A stretch of 64,000 bases of DNA, taken from positions 1 through 64,000 of the forward strand of contig JAGACK010000051.1 of NCBI GenBank assembly GCA_017614155.1, in the 5' to 3' direction. The notes beneath the pieces are model-generated. The model worked only from the letters and a program-made list of their open reading frames with translations, was not told the DNA's origin and ran no database searches. Below are positions 54,262-64,000 of the stretch, one piece after another (position 1 is the first letter of the stretch; every line of letters begins with the position of its first letter). The position numbers and the translations under genes are program-made. Source of the DNA: Lachnospiraceae bacterium. GTDB lineage: Bacteria > Bacillota > Clostridia > Lachnospirales > Lachnospiraceae.

Positions 54262-56340
54262 TCAAAGCTTGAAGAAGGAGATCGTCTTGCTCATATCCTC
54301 GTTGATCCTGCGCATCTCGGTGGTGGAATCCTGAGTATCCGAGCAGCTGCTCATGACTGTCTGGCAGGATGCCGCAACTTCCTCTGCAGAAGCGCCGAGC
54401 TCTTCGGAGATCGCGCCGAGCTCTGATGTGGAATTGGTCAGATCCACCTTGATCGAATCGAGGGTGACTGCCATATCCCTGATGGTATCGATCTCTGTGA
54501 TGGAAGCTTCAACGGATTCTGAAAGCTGATTGAACTTGGACTGTGCATCTTCGATATCCGTCTGCTCCTTGGTAATAACTTCAAATACACGGTTGGAGAT
54601 GTCCACGGTGTCATTTGAGAGAGCGATGATGTTTTCGATGATCTGCCTGATCTCTTTTGCGGATTCTGCAGAAGAGTCTGCCAGGCTTCTGATCTCATCA
54701 GCAACAACTGCAAATCCGCGTCCTGCCTCGCCTGCTCTGGCTGCCTCGATGGAAGCATTGAGCGAAAGGAGATTGGTCTGGGCAGCGATGGATTCGATAG
54801 CCTGTATTGCTGAACTTATCTCTGACATCGCGGAGTTTGTCTCGTTGATCTTTGAATTGATATCGTTTACGGCCTTCACGGATTCGTTTGCTCCGGCATA
54901 TACCGATCTCATGCAGTTTGTGGCGTCATTGTTGGCTTCCTTGATGGTATTTGAAGTCCTGTAGAGATTCTGGACATTATCGTTGAGGGATTCGATATCA
55001 TCACCGAGCTCAACGGCCTTTTCAGACATTGTCTGGGCATTCTGCGCAACTGCCTGCGAGGTTTCGGCAACCTCATTGATGGCTGTATTGATCTGGGAGA
55101 CAGACTCGACATTGTCGCGTGTCATGTCGTCGACGCTGATGATGGAATTGTTAAGCACATCGGCAGCGCCCTTGACGGAGCCCATGGAGGATGAAAGAGC
55201 ATCCTTCAGGCCGGTAAAGGATTTCAGCAGGCTCGTTGTTTCCGAGATATGTGACTTTGCATCGCAGGTAGCGGTGACATCGCCGGTGCTGAGCTCGTCG
55301 AGCGATTTTGAAATCGTTATCAGAGGCTTGGATATCAGGCGTTCGATCAGGAGCACAAGGATCGAGATGATGATAACGCATATGATCGCTGAGATGATGA
55401 CCATCGAGCGTATCTGTGTTACAGGCTTAAGGACATCATCCTCGTCAGCAGTGAGAACCGCGATATAGTGCTCGCCTTCGCCGATATAGTAGCCTGCGTA
55501 TTTGGTCTTTCCCTTGTATTCATATTCGATGATATCGGGCGCGGGATGCTTTCCTGCTTCAATATCAGCCAGCAGGGATTTCACGGCTGAATTCTCCACG
55601 GGATTGCCGATCTTTGATTCGTCGGGATGGTGCATCATCGTGCCGTTCCTGTCAACATAGTATATGTATGCGCTTGAAAGATTTAAGTCCTTCACATCCG
55701 AAAGCTGTGCGGCGATAGGACTGATATAGAAAGCGCCGCCGCAGAAACCGATCGGATTGCCGTCATCACCCTTTATGGGTGTGTACATTGACATGATGAG
55801 CTGTCCGGAGGCGGGACTTGTCATGATACCTGTGTTGAATACTCCGTTTGATGCGGAGGTTATGTTGTTCTGCAGGCCTTTGAGGCTGTCGCCTTCACGA
55901 AGGACCATGCCGATGACGGCTTCACTGGGATGCGTCATGACCTGGCTGTTCCAGTCGGCAAGATAGAGACCTTCCCAGCCGCCTAAGCTTCCGAAATAAT
56001 CGAGGGTGTACTTCTGTGCGGCTGCAGCCTTTTCGGCATTTTCGGGATCGAGCAGGAACTCCCTCAGTATCGGAGCCGTTGCATAGCCCTTGAGCGCTTC
56101 CGCGTTCTTGCTTACCACGGTATCAAAGGAAGTACCCGTGCTGTCGATGACCTGTACGATAGAGTCATGAGTATAGTTCTTCAGTTCTTTCTTGCTTTTT
56201 GAGATAGAGATAAAACCTATCGTTACGGATGATACGATAAGCGGGACCAGGGCAAACATGATCAGCGTAAGACGCATGGTCAGTCCCTTCTTTGATGATT
56301 TTTTGCCTGAGCCCTTGTTTTTTGAACTGTTTCGATCCAT
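54262..56340 (-). CDS. Methyl-accepting chemotaxis protein with extracellular dCache-type sensor
   Basis: 692 residues. TM1 is near 25-47, a large extracellular Cache sensor spans about 50-300, TM2 is near 310-332 and a HAMP domain follows. The signalling tip [36 protein letters not shown] is nearly canonical, inside a long coiled coil. It would bind a small-molecule ligand outside and signal to CheA/CheW; no che genes are in the window. The ATG follows AAGGAGG. Confidence 0.94.
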   Translation of the reverse strand: MDRNSSKNKGSGKKSSKKGLTMRLTLIMFALVPLIVSSVTIGFISISKSKKELKNYTHDSIVQVIDSTGTSFDTVVSKNAEALKGYATAPILREFLLDPENAEKAAAAQKYTLDYFGSLGGWEGLYLADWNSQVMTHPSEAVIGMVLREGDSLKGLQNNITSASNGVFNTGIMTSPASGQLIMSMYTPIKGDDGNPIGFCGGAFYISPIAAQLSDVKDLNLSSAYIYYVDRNGTMMHHPDESKIGNPVENSAVKSLLADIEAGKHPAPDIIEYEYKGKTKYAGYYIGEGEHYIAVLTADEDDVLKPVTQIRSMVIISAIICVIIISILVLLIERLISKPLITISKSLDELSTGDVTATCDAKSHISETTSLLKSFTGLKDALSSSMGSVKGAADVLNNSIISVDDMTRDNVESVSQINTAINEVAETSQAVAQNAQTMSEKAVELGDDIESLNDNVQNLYRTSNTIKEANNDATNCMRSVYAGANESVKAVNDINSKINETNSAMSEISSAIQAIESIAAQTNLLSLNASIEAARAGEAGRGFAVVADEIRSLADSSAESAKEIRQIIENIIALSNDTVDISNRVFEVITKEQTDIEDAQSKFNQLSESVEASITEIDTIRDMAVTLDSIKVDLTNSTSELGAISEELGASAEEVAASCQTVMSSCSDTQDSTTEMRRINEDMSKTISFFKL

Positions 56341-56470
56341 AATGCCTCCTTAAAGAATGGTAGTATTTTTTCGGAAAAAACTCCTTTTACAATTTTACCA
56401 TTTTATTGCAGAAAAACAAGTTCTGATTCGTGACATTATTTTCAATAGTATTACAAAAACGAGGTAAAAA

Positions 56471-58219
56471 ATGGCTTTTGACGGCGTGACGGTGCACGCT
56501 CTTGCACATGAACTGAATGAAGTCCTGCAGGATGGGCATATCTCAAAGATCACCCAGCCTGAAAACGACGAGGTCATGCTTGCCGTAAAGGTAAGAGAGG
56601 GCGGCGTAAGAAGGCTTCTGCTCTCGGCTTCGGCTTCGATCCCGCGGGCAAACCTCACGGATGATAATAAGAACGCCCCGGCAGTGGCCCCGGCTTTTAC
56701 GATGCTGCTGCGAAAGCATTTGCAGGGCGGGAGGATCGTAAGGATATTCCAGCCGCCCCTCGAGCGTATCATAAACATCGAAGTGGAGCACCGTGACGAG
56801 ATGGGCGATCTGAAAATAAAGACACTGATCGCCGAATTCATGGGGAAGCACAGCAATATTATTTTTGTTGATGATAAGGGGACAGTCATAGACAGCCTGA
56901 AAAGAGTGCCTTCCACGGTCAGCTCCGTGCGCGAGATACTTCCCGGCAGGGAATACTTCATCCCGGAGACTGTAGTGAAAGCAGATCCTCTGGCGGCTGC
57001 AGAGCGGGACGCTTTTATTATGGATGTCTTTTCAAAGGGCGACAGCGTGATGAAGGCGTTTTACAGCGCGTACACCGGCATATCGCCGGCTCTTGCAGGT
57101 GAGCTCTGTTTCAGGGCCGGCATCGATCCCGACATGTCCACGGCTTCGGTGGGAGTGGACAGGAGGTTTGCCCTTTTTGATGTATTTGAAGATATGATGT
57201 CGCAGATCAGGGACAATGTCTTTTCTCCCTGCATCATATATGACGGCGGAAAGCCGGTTGACTTTTTTGTCTGCGAAAGCAGGATGTACGGGGATCTTGA
57301 TACTAAGGAGACTGCCTCGGTCTCGGAGATGATAGAGGAGTTCTATCGGGAAAGGGATCTGTATAATAAGTCCAGAGCGAGATCTTCGGACTTGAGAAAG
57401 ATAGTGACCAATGCAGTCGAGAGGACTTCCAAGAAGATCGATATACAGCAAAGACAGATAAGGGATACCGAAAAGGCAGATAAATACAGATTGTACGGCG
57501 AGCTGATAAATACTTACGGCTACTCGGTAAAGGACGGATCGTCCTCCTTTGAGGCAGAGGATTATAATACGGGCCGGATGGTCACGGTTCCTTTAGACAG
57601 GGACCTGTCCGTGCATGACAACGCCAACAGATACTTTGAAAGATATGCGAAGCTGAAACGGACAAAGGAGGCAGCCGCAAAGCAGCTTGAGATGGCAAGG
57701 ATGGAGCTGTCGCATCTTCAAAGCGTGCTGTCATTCCTTGACATGGCCGTGACAAAAGAGGATCTGGAGCAGATCAGAGAGGAGCTTGTCAGTACGGGGT
57801 ATATCAAAAAGCATGCTTCCGTGAAGGGAAAGAAAAAGGAAAAAAGCCTGCCCATGCACTTTATTTCCTCGGATGGTTTTGATATATACGCAGGCAGGAA
57901 CAATCTGCAGAATGATGAAGTCACATTCAAGATCGCCGGCGGGAGCGACTGGTGGTTTCATTCAAAGAAGTTTCCGGGATCGCATGTGATCATGAAGACG
58001 AAGGGGCTGGCGACACAGGATATCCCGGACCGCGCCTTCAACGAGGCAGGACAGATCGCGGCGTTTTTCTGCAGCGCGAAGGATCAGGAAAAGGTGGAGA
58101 TCGACTACCTGCAAAGAAGGGATGTGAAGAAACCCGCAGGCGCCGCTCCGGGCTATGTCATTTATCATACGAACTATTCTATGACCATAGAACCGGGCCT
58201 GCCTGTAAAGCAGGAGTGA
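56471..58219 (+). CDS. rqcH: Ribosome quality control protein RqcH (NFACT family)
   Basis: 582 residues. NFACT-N domain (LQDGHISKITQPENDEVML, LIAEFMGKHSNIIFVDD), a central coiled coil (about 290-440), and the NFACT-R domain (GFDIYAGRNNLQNDEVTFKIA, DWWFHSKKFPGSHVIMKT). Known relatives bind stalled 50S subunits and add C-terminal Ala tails; the family was earlier annotated as fibronectin-binding protein. It has a short AT-rich upstream region, divergent from the chemotaxis receptor. Confidence 0.93.
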   Translation: MAFDGVTVHALAHELNEVLQDGHISKITQPENDEVMLAVKVREGGVRRLLLSASASIPRANLTDDNKNAPAVAPAFTMLLRKHLQGGRIVRIFQPPLERIINIEVEHRDEMGDLKIKTLIAEFMGKHSNIIFVDDKGTVIDSLKRVPSTVSSVREILPGREYFIPETVVKADPLAAAERDAFIMDVFSKGDSVMKAFYSAYTGISPALAGELCFRAGIDPDMSTASVGVDRRFALFDVFEDMMSQIRDNVFSPCIIYDGGKPVDFFVCESRMYGDLDTKETASVSEMIEEFYRERDLYNKSRARSSDLRKIVTNAVERTSKKIDIQQRQIRDTEKADKYRLYGELINTYGYSVKDGSSSFEAEDYNTGRMVTVPLDRDLSVHDNANRYFERYAKLKRTKEAAAKQLEMARMELSHLQSVLSFLDMAVTKEDLEQIREELVSTGYIKKHASVKGKKKEKSLPMHFISSDGFDIYAGRNNLQNDEVTFKIAGGSDWWFHSKKFPGSHVIMKTKGLATQDIPDRAFNEAGQIAAFFCSAKDQEKVEIDYLQRRDVKKPAGAAPGYVIYHTNYSMTIEPGLPVKQE

Positions 58220-58220
58220 G

Positions 58221-58271
58221 GAGACAGGGGGACGGTCCTTTTGTCTCCCCCTGTCTTTCCCCCTGTCTTTC
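58221..58271. repeat. GGGGACGGTCC-type hairpin element after rqcH
   Basis: Arms agacaggggga and tccccctgtct are perfect 11-bp inverted repeats, with ggtccttttg in the loop, followed by a second ccccctgtcttt. It resembles the GGGGACGGTTC(T)nTGTCCCC elements found in intergenic regions of many bacteria. It may also act as the rqcH terminator. Confidence 0.65.
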
Positions 58272-58360
58272 GGGCTGCTGTTTCCACCCACTTGTGATGA
58301 TGGCATGGATTGTGGTAAAATATAGGGACTTGCAGATTAAAATATGAAGAGGTGACGATC

Positions 58361-58870
58361 ATGGGTTTGATGGAACAATGGAGAGAAAAGGCTTATTCAC
58401 AGACGACGGAGCCCGGAGCGCTCAGACGCTTCTGGGATGATTATTTTCTGAAGGAAAAAGCGATATACGAGGAACTCTTAAAGGATCCCGATCAGGCGGT
58501 TACAGGGACGGTAAAGGAGCTGGCTGAAAAGTACGGTATTACAGTCATGGAGATGACGGGATTTCTTGACGGCATCCAGGAATCTCTCAAGGTCCCGAAT
58601 GATATAGAAAATCTTGAGGAGGATTCAAAGGTCTCCCTTGATTTTGATAATGAAAAGCTCTACATGAACATGGTGGAGGCAAAGGCGGAGTGGCTGTACG
58701 GACTTCCCGCATGGGATGACATCTTTTCAAAGGAAAAGCAGGAGGAGCTTTACAAACTGCAGAAGGCTTCACACACCTATGTACGAGAGGAAAAGAAGAT
58801 AGGAAGAAATGATCCGTGCCCGTGCGGCAGCGGAAAAAAATACAAGAACTGCTGCGGCAGGGTTTCTTGA
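58361..58870 (+). CDS. SEC-C zinc-binding motif protein
   Basis: 169 residues. The C-terminal [17 protein letters not shown] is the SEC-C zinc motif of SecA and related proteins. The N-terminal part (about 1-140) is helical and acidic and resembles clostridial proteins of unknown function. ATG 58361 after GAAGAGG is preferred to GTG 58352, which lies in the ribosome site. Next gene thrS starts 16 nt later. Confidence 0.85.
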   Translation: MGLMEQWREKAYSQTTEPGALRRFWDDYFLKEKAIYEELLKDPDQAVTGTVKELAEKYGITVMEMTGFLDGIQESLKVPNDIENLEEDSKVSLDFDNEKLYMNMVEAKAEWLYGLPAWDDIFSKEKQEELYKLQKASHTYVREEKKIGRNDPCPCGSGKKYKNCCGRVS

Positions 58871-58886
58871 TCTGCGGGAGGAGATT

Positions 58887-60815
58887 ATGAAGATCACATT
58901 AAAGGACGGCTCGATAAAAGAATACGCAGCTCCCATGAGCGCATATGACATAGCAAAGGACATCAGCGAGGGGCTTGCGAGAAATACATACGCTGTGGAG
59001 ATCGACGGGGAAAGGGCGGATTTCAGGACAGTGATAGACAGGGACTGTACCCTGAATATCCTGACAGCAGATGACAAGGGCGGACTTGCGACACTCAGGC
59101 ACACTGCTTCCCATGTCCTGGCCCAGGCCCTGAAACGCCTTTATCCCGGCATACAGCTTGCGATAGGACCATCCATCGACGAAGGCTTTTATTATGATGT
59201 TGACTACAAGGATCCGATCACTGAAGAAGACCTTGAAAAAATAGAAGCCGAGATGAAAAAGATCATCAAAGAGGATCTGAAGCTCGAACGATTCGAGATG
59301 GACAGGCAGGAAGCGATCGACTATTTCAAAAAAGAGAACGAGCCTTACAAGGTTCAGCTGGTCGAGGATCTTCCGAAAGACGCAAAGATCAGTTTTTATA
59401 AGCAGGGAGAATTTACTGATCTGTGCGCGGGCCCTCATATTATGTCAACTAAAGGCGTGAAGGCTGTCAAGCTCATGAAGCTGGCGGGAGCCTACTGGAG
59501 GGGAGATGAGCACAATAAAATGCTCACCCGTATATATGGAACGGCCTTCCCGAAGCAGTCCCAGCTTGATGACTATCTTTTCATGATAGAGGAAGCAAAG
59601 AAAAGGGATCACAGAAAAATCGGCAAGGAGATGAAGCTTTTCATGTTTGCCGACGAGGGTCCCGGCTTTCCGTTCTTCCTTCCGAACGGCATGGTGCTTC
59701 GAAATGAGCTCATGAAGTACTGGAGAGAGGTCCATTACAGGAACGGCTATCAGGAGATAGAGACGCCGGTTATGCTCAACCAGTCGCTTTGGATCACCTC
59801 CGGACACTGGGATCATTATGGAGAGAACATGTATACCTCGCAGATAGATGAGGAGACCTTCTGTCTGAAGCCCATGAACTGTCCGGGCTCCATACTCGTA
59901 TACAAGAGCCAGCCGCGCTCCTACAGGGAGCTGCCGTTAAGATTCGCAGAGGTAGGTCTCGTTCACCGTCATGAAAAGAGCGGCGCGCTCCACGGCCTGA
60001 TGAGGGTCAGGGCCTTCCATCAGGATGATGCCCATGAATTCATCGCGATCGATCAGGTTGAGGATGAGGTCAGGCATATCGTAAAGATAGTGGATGAAGT
60101 ATATCAGAAGCTGGACTTTACTTATCATATAGAGCTTTCCACCATGCCTGAGGATCATATGGGATCCGACGAAGACTGGGAGAAGGCAACGAACGGCCTC
60201 AAGGATGCGCTGGAGCACATGGGCCTTGAATATGAGATTAACGAAGGAGACGGTGCCTTCTACGGTCCAAAGATAGATTTCCATGTTGAGGACTGTCTCG
60301 GCAGGACCTGGCAGTGCGCTACCTGCCAGCTTGATTTCCAGCTGCCTCAGAACTTTGAACTGAAATATATAGGCGCTGACGGAGCGGAGCATATGCCGGT
60401 GATGATCCACAGGGTCGTATTCGGATCGGTAGAGCGTTTCATCGGTGTGATGATAGAAAACTATGCCGGAAAATTCCCTACATGGCTCTGCCCGGTTCAG
60501 GCAAGGATCCTTCCCATTTCCGACAGGTTCATGGATTATGCGGCAAAGGTCTGCGACAGGTTCAGGGATGCCGGCATCAGGGCTGAGGTTGATGAGAGGG
60601 CCGAAAAGATCGGATTCAAGATCAGGGAGGCTACTCTTGAAAGGATACCTTATATGATCATCGTTGGTGAAAAAGAGCAGGAATCGGGACAGATCTCGGT
60701 GCGTTCACGTTTCGCAGGCGATGAAGGTTCACAGGATATAGATCAGTTTATAAAGAACATAAAAACAGAGATAGATGACAGGGTGAGAAGACCGGAAAAG
60801 GAAACGGACAAATAA
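58887..60815 (+). CDS. thrS: Threonine-tRNA ligase
   Basis: 642 residues. N-terminal TGS domain (ITLKDGSIKEYAAPMSAYDIA), editing domain with HTASHVLAQALKRLY, class II catalytic core (motif 2 region FRFAEVGLVHRHEKSGALHGLMRVRAFHQDDAH in shorter visible pieces), zinc ligands, and the anticodon-binding domain (VPYM/LPISDR region). ATG 58887 follows GGGAGGA. No T-box precedes it here; it lies 16 nt after the SEC-C gene. Confidence 0.96.
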   Translation: MKITLKDGSIKEYAAPMSAYDIAKDISEGLARNTYAVEIDGERADFRTVIDRDCTLNILTADDKGGLATLRHTASHVLAQALKRLYPGIQLAIGPSIDEGFYYDVDYKDPITEEDLEKIEAEMKKIIKEDLKLERFEMDRQEAIDYFKKENEPYKVQLVEDLPKDAKISFYKQGEFTDLCAGPHIMSTKGVKAVKLMKLAGAYWRGDEHNKMLTRIYGTAFPKQSQLDDYLFMIEEAKKRDHRKIGKEMKLFMFADEGPGFPFFLPNGMVLRNELMKYWREVHYRNGYQEIETPVMLNQSLWITSGHWDHYGENMYTSQIDEETFCLKPMNCPGSILVYKSQPRSYRELPLRFAEVGLVHRHEKSGALHGLMRVRAFHQDDAHEFIAIDQVEDEVRHIVKIVDEVYQKLDFTYHIELSTMPEDHMGSDEDWEKATNGLKDALEHMGLEYEINEGDGAFYGPKIDFHVEDCLGRTWQCATCQLDFQLPQNFELKYIGADGAEHMPVMIHRVVFGSVERFIGVMIENYAGKFPTWLCPVQARILPISDRFMDYAAKVCDRFRDAGIRAEVDERAEKIGFKIREATLERIPYMIIVGEKEQESGQISVRSRFAGDEGSQDIDQFIKNIKTEIDDRVRRPEKETDK

Positions 60816-62741
60816 TTGAAGTGGAATATTGATTTTGAGATCGCGGCAACGATCGTCGATCTGATCTTCATATACTTTTTTTTCAGCAAGAAGCATCTTC
60901 CGACAAGGAAAAACAGGTATTTTGTTTTTTCCCTTGTTGTTGTGACATTTGTTACTGTTCTTGACATGCTTTCATCCTATATGGATTCGAACTGGGGGAG
61001 TTATCCGATCGGGATCCTCCATCTGATCAACGTACTGTTTTTTGTTTCCTCCGCCATGCTGATGCTCTCGGTCTTTCTTTATCTGCTGAGCCTGGCAAAC
61101 AGGCAGGACCTGATCAGGAAACCTGTATTCATTGTTTTCTGCGTGCCGTTTATGATAGCGGTCTTCCTGGGAGTTGCGTCTCCCTTCACGGGGCTGCTAT
61201 ATCATTTTGATCCTGTGGAAGGGTATGTGCACGGTCCGGCGTTCATGCTGGAATTTGCGCTCAGCTCCTTCTATCTGATCATGTCGGCCATACTGGTCGT
61301 GGTCTACCGCAGACGCATAAGCTCTCTTCAGTTCAGAAGCGTTCTCTTTTTTCTGATAGCGGTGGCATCCGGTGTAACCATTCAGGCGCTTTTCTTCAGA
61401 TGGGTGCTCATGGCGAATGCTGTCACAAGTATCGCGATAGTGGTCGTGTTCCTGGCACTCCAGAATCCCGACATGTACATAGACATGGAGACCGGGCTTT
61501 TTAACCTGGATGCTTTCAAAGAGATCGTTTCGGAGTATTCGACTGATGGCATCAGGTATGATCTCATAGATCTGAACATCAACAACTACAGGATCGCCCA
61601 GTCGGTCTACGGAACGGACAGGGCCAATGAGGCGCTGCGGCGTGCTGTTGCCTATGTTCAGACCATGTATGACAGGGCGTATATCTTCAGGATCGCATCA
61701 GACAATTTTGCGCTGCTCGATCTCTACGGTTCTGATTATGAGAATACATCAAAGGTCGTTGCCGAAAGATTTCGGGAACCGTGGACTGTTGATAATAATG
61801 ACATCATCTTTTCCATCTACAGTACTTATGTGCCGCATGAGCATGTGGGCGGTGAACTCAAGACGATCATCAAGAACCTCGAATATATACGTCACAAGCT
61901 TACGCATACCGAGACCAATCTTGTCATAGATGACGAGATAAGCCGCAGCATAGAAAGGGATACGGCGGTGGAACGCGCGCTTGAAAAGGCTATAGATAAT
62001 AAGACCGTTCAGATCTATCTCCAGCCGATCTTTCATTCAAGGGAAGCAAAGGCTCAGACAGCCGAGGTCCTGGCAAGGCTTTTTGATGAGGAAGTCGGCT
62101 TTGTATCCCCGGTGGAATTTGTCGTCAAAGCCGAGGAAAACGGTACTGTGGTGGAACTTGGCAGACAGATATTTGAAAAGGTATGCATATTCCTTAGCGA
62201 GAATGATATAGAACAGTATGGCATTGAAAAAGTCAGCATCAACCTTTCGGTATTTCAGTGCATGAGAGAGATGATGGCTGAGGAATTCATGGAAATGGCA
62301 GCAAAGTATGAAGTGCCGATGACCAGGTTCCTTTTTGAGATCGTGGAAACAGCTACAACGGAAAAGGATTTCTTTGTCAGAAAGAACATGGACAAACTGA
62401 TAGCCGCCGGATCGGAATTCATACTGGACGATTACGGCATCGGCTATTCAAATATAGTTAATGTCTTCAGCCTGCCTTTCAGGTTCGTGAAAATGGACAA
62501 GTCACTGGTGTGGACATATTTTGAAAGCGATTCGGATGTCCTTCCTGATGTCATAGAGACATTCAGGAATCAGAAGGTTGCCATCATTGCGCAGGGCGTG
62601 GAGTCAAAGGCAATGGCGAGGAGACTGCAGATGATGGGATGTGATGCGATGCAGGGCTTTTATTTCTCAAAACCCGTCCCTGCAAAGGATTTCATCAGGC
62701 TGATGAAGGAAAAGAACATAGAGGGAGGGTTCGGTATCTGA
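60816..62741 (+). CDS. Membrane protein with degenerate GGDEF and EAL domains
   Basis: 641 residues with a probable TTG start right after the thrS stop. Seven to eight membrane segments (about 8-220) precede a diguanylate cyclase-like domain whose GGDEF position reads SDNFA, so it should lack cyclase activity. The EAL-like domain (about 385-630) has EVLAR for EAL, NLSVFQ, ETAT, LDDYGIGYS and KMDKS, but AQGVES replaces AEGVE, losing a metal-binding Glu. It may bind c-di-GMP or act as a sensor rather than an enzyme; weak phosphodiesterase activity cannot be excluded. Confidence 0.85.
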   Translation: MKWNIDFEIAATIVDLIFIYFFFSKKHLPTRKNRYFVFSLVVVTFVTVLDMLSSYMDSNWGSYPIGILHLINVLFFVSSAMLMLSVFLYLLSLANRQDLIRKPVFIVFCVPFMIAVFLGVASPFTGLLYHFDPVEGYVHGPAFMLEFALSSFYLIMSAILVVVYRRRISSLQFRSVLFFLIAVASGVTIQALFFRWVLMANAVTSIAIVVVFLALQNPDMYIDMETGLFNLDAFKEIVSEYSTDGIRYDLIDLNINNYRIAQSVYGTDRANEALRRAVAYVQTMYDRAYIFRIASDNFALLDLYGSDYENTSKVVAERFREPWTVDNNDIIFSIYSTYVPHEHVGGELKTIIKNLEYIRHKLTHTETNLVIDDEISRSIERDTAVERALEKAIDNKTVQIYLQPIFHSREAKAQTAEVLARLFDEEVGFVSPVEFVVKAEENGTVVELGRQIFEKVCIFLSENDIEQYGIEKVSINLSVFQCMREMMAEEFMEMAAKYEVPMTRFLFEIVETATTEKDFFVRKNMDKLIAAGSEFILDDYGIGYSNIVNVFSLPFRFVKMDKSLVWTYFESDSDVLPDVIETFRNQKVAIIAQGVESKAMARRLQMMGCDAMQGFYFSKPVPAKDFIRLMKEKNIEGGFGI

Positions 62742-62751
62742 AAATCAGGTG

Positions 62752-62780
62752 TTGACAATCTGCACCTTACCGTGTTATCT
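62752..62780 (+). promoter_or_regulatory. infC operon promoter
   Basis: TTGACA (62752-62757), 17-nt spacer, TTATCT (62775-62780). A leader of about 135 nt follows. Confidence 0.65.
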
Positions 62781-62786
62781 TATCAC

Positions 62787-62908
62787 TTGTGTTTTAACAA
62801 AGCAGAGTATTACTCTCACCCTGCGGCTGTATCGGGTGCTTGCAGGTGTTTATCATTTTCGTATTGATCGAGGTTGATATTCTGCGCGGATATCGGCCTT
62901 TATTTTTT
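62787..62908 (+). promoter_or_regulatory. infC leader, possible L20-type regulatory region
   Basis: Contains small stems such as caccc/gggtg (about 62817-62840) and a gatat/atatc pairing before TTATTTTTT. Firmicute infC-rpmI-rplT operons often have an L20-binding leader; I cannot confirm its fold here. Confidence 0.35.
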
Positions 62909-62921
62909 GGAGGGAAAAGAG

Positions 62922-63428
62922 ATTAGCGATTTATTTATCAATGAGCAGATCAGGGACAAAGAGGTTCGCGTGATCGGAGAAAACGGAGAGCAGCTTGGGA
63001 TCATGTCCACAAAAGAAGCGCTGTCCATGGCTGAAGAGGCCGGACTTGATCTGGTGAAGATCGCCCCTACTGCAAAACCGCCTGTTTGCAAGATCGTTGA
63101 TTACGGCAAGTTCAAGTATGAACAGGTCAGGCGGGAAAAGGATGCAAAAAAGAAGCAAAAGACCATTGAGATCAAGGAGATCAGGCTTTCGCCCAATATC
63201 GACAGGAACGATCTCAATACCAAGGCAAATGCCGCAAGGAAGTTCCTGACAAAGGGAAACCGCGTGAAGGTCACATTAAGGTTCAGGGGGCGCGAGATGG
63301 CGCATATGTCTGAGAGCAAACATATCCTTGATGATTTTGCTGAAATCCTTTCCGATATCTCGGTCATTGAAAAGCCTGCGAAGGTCGAAGGCAGGACCAT
63401 GACCATTACGCTTACGGAGAAAAAGTAA
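62922..63428 (+). CDS. infC: Translation initiation factor IF-3, AUU start
   Basis: 168 residues. Binds the 30S subunit and checks start codons. The best start is ATT 62922 (MSDLFINEQIRDKEV): GGAGGG at 62909-62914 precedes it by 7 nt and the family begins here, while no ATG or GTG fits. A non-canonical start codon is the hallmark of IF3 autoregulation. N-domain (EVRVIGENGEQLGIMS), linker (EIRLSPNIDRNDL) and C-domain (GNRVKVTLRFRGREM) are complete. Confidence 0.93.
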   Translation: MSDLFINEQIRDKEVRVIGENGEQLGIMSTKEALSMAEEAGLDLVKIAPTAKPPVCKIVDYGKFKYEQVRREKDAKKKQKTIEIKEIRLSPNIDRNDLNTKANAARKFLTKGNRVKVTLRFRGREMAHMSESKHILDDFAEILSDISVIEKPAKVEGRTMTITLTEKK

Positions 63429-63474
63429 TACATAATATAAACAACAGAACTATTTCTGATAGGAGGAAGAGATC

Positions 63475-63672
63475 ATGCCAAAAATGAAAACAAACAGATC
63501 TGCAGCAAAGCGCTTCAAACTGACAGGAAGCGGAAAACTGAAGAGGAACAAGGCTTATAAACGCCATATTCTTACAAAGAAGTCACCCAAGGTCAAGAGA
63601 AACCTTAGGAAGTCAGCTATAGTCGATTCAACAAATGTAAAGAACATGAAGAAGATCCTTCCTTATCTCTGA
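63475..63672 (+). CDS. rpmI: 50S ribosomal protein L35
   Basis: 65 residues, basic, [20 protein letters not shown] typical of bL35. ATG follows AGGAGG. Second gene of the infC-rpmI-rplT operon. Confidence 0.97.
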   Translation: MPKMKTNRSAAKRFKLTGSGKLKRNKAYKRHILTKKSPKVKRNLRKSAIVDSTNVKNMKKILPYL

Positions 63673-63760
63673 TTGGGAAGAACGATTTTTGCTCATGGAT
63701 CTGAAGGGTAAGGAAGTAACTGGATTTTTAACACGAACGGTGTAGAAATGAGGTAATGAT

Positions 63761-64000
63761 ATGGCAAGGATTAAAGGCGGTGTAAACGCAAAGAAAAGAC
63801 ATAACAGGGTATTGAAGCTGGCAAAGGGCTACAGGGGAGCACGCAGCAAGCAGTACAGGGTTGCAAAGCAGTCCGTGATGAGGGCTCTGACTTCAGCTTT
63901 TGCCGGAAGGAAACAGAGGAAGAGAGATTTCAGGTCACTGTGGATCACAAGAATAAATGCAGCAGCCCGTATGAACGGATTGAGCTACAGCAAGTTCATG
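63761..64000 (+). CDS. rplT: 50S ribosomal protein L20, truncated by the window end
   Basis: The first 80 codons of bL20 ([35 protein letters not shown]); the full protein is normally about 118 residues. ATG follows TGAGG. The frame is open to the last base of the window. Confidence 0.96.
   Translation, partial: MARIKGGVNAKKRHNRVLKLAKGYRGARSKQYRVAKQSVMRALTSAFAGRKQRKRDFRSLWITRINAAARMNGLSYSKFM

Overview
The window looks like chromosome from an anaerobic Firmicute, most likely a Lachnospiraceae-type Clostridia. The grounds are a type III glutamine synthetase, an Amt transporter with a fused PII domain, LL-diaminopimelate aminotransferase, a tryptophan T-box, an ANTAR regulator beside glnA, strong AGGAGG ribosome sites, and a BspA-like/Ig-like secreted protein. 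This placement is inference; no rRNA or tRNA lies in the window.

Layout. 1-4.3 kb: glnN (GS III) and amt-PII. 4.3-6.2 kb: a Phe-codon leader peptide and attenuator, a short prephenate dehydratase, and DAHP synthase. 6.3-11.3 kb: sulfur amino acid genes (metY, Rrf2 regulator, mccB-like, mccA/cysK-like, LysR regulator). 11.8-17.5 kb: metNIQ methionine-type ABC transporter followed by an opine dehydrogenase, an Asp/Glu-type racemase and an aminotransferase. 17.5-21.0 kb: a small RiPP-like cassette (double-Gly leader peptide, TraX-like membrane protein, radical SAM/SPASM enzyme, LCMT-like methyltransferase). 21.1-44.2 kb: one long same-strand run containing six glutamine-dependent amidotransferases (purF, trpG, asnB, pyrG, gltB, glmS), the whole trpEGDCFBA operon, gltD, dapL, glnA and an ANTAR regulator. 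44.4-53.3 kb: a 2174-residue secreted protein with a papain-like domain and unusual LRCR arrays, then feoAB. 53.4-56.3 kb, minus strand: an unknown membrane protein and a chemotaxis receptor. 56.5-64 kb: rqcH, a SEC-C protein, thrS, a degenerate GGDEF-EAL protein, and infC-rpmI-rplT (rplT cut by the window end).

Regulation is unusually readable. glnN, purF, asnB and glmS each have a sigma70-type promoter followed within about 15-20 nt by an intrinsic-terminator hairpin. amt has the same hairpin type in its leader. Four of the five hairpins share the stem base AAGRCGC/GCGYCTT. pheA is preceded by a PheL-like attenuator and trpE by a T-box with a probable UGG specifier. metY, metN and mccB have inverted repeats centred on their -35 boxes near an Rrf2 gene. 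infC starts with AUU.

The most novel-looking items are the LRCR arrays in the 2174-residue protein, the shared promoter-proximal terminators of the ammonia/glutamine genes, a three-copy palindromic repeat family with one deletion derivative, and the RiPP-like cassette.
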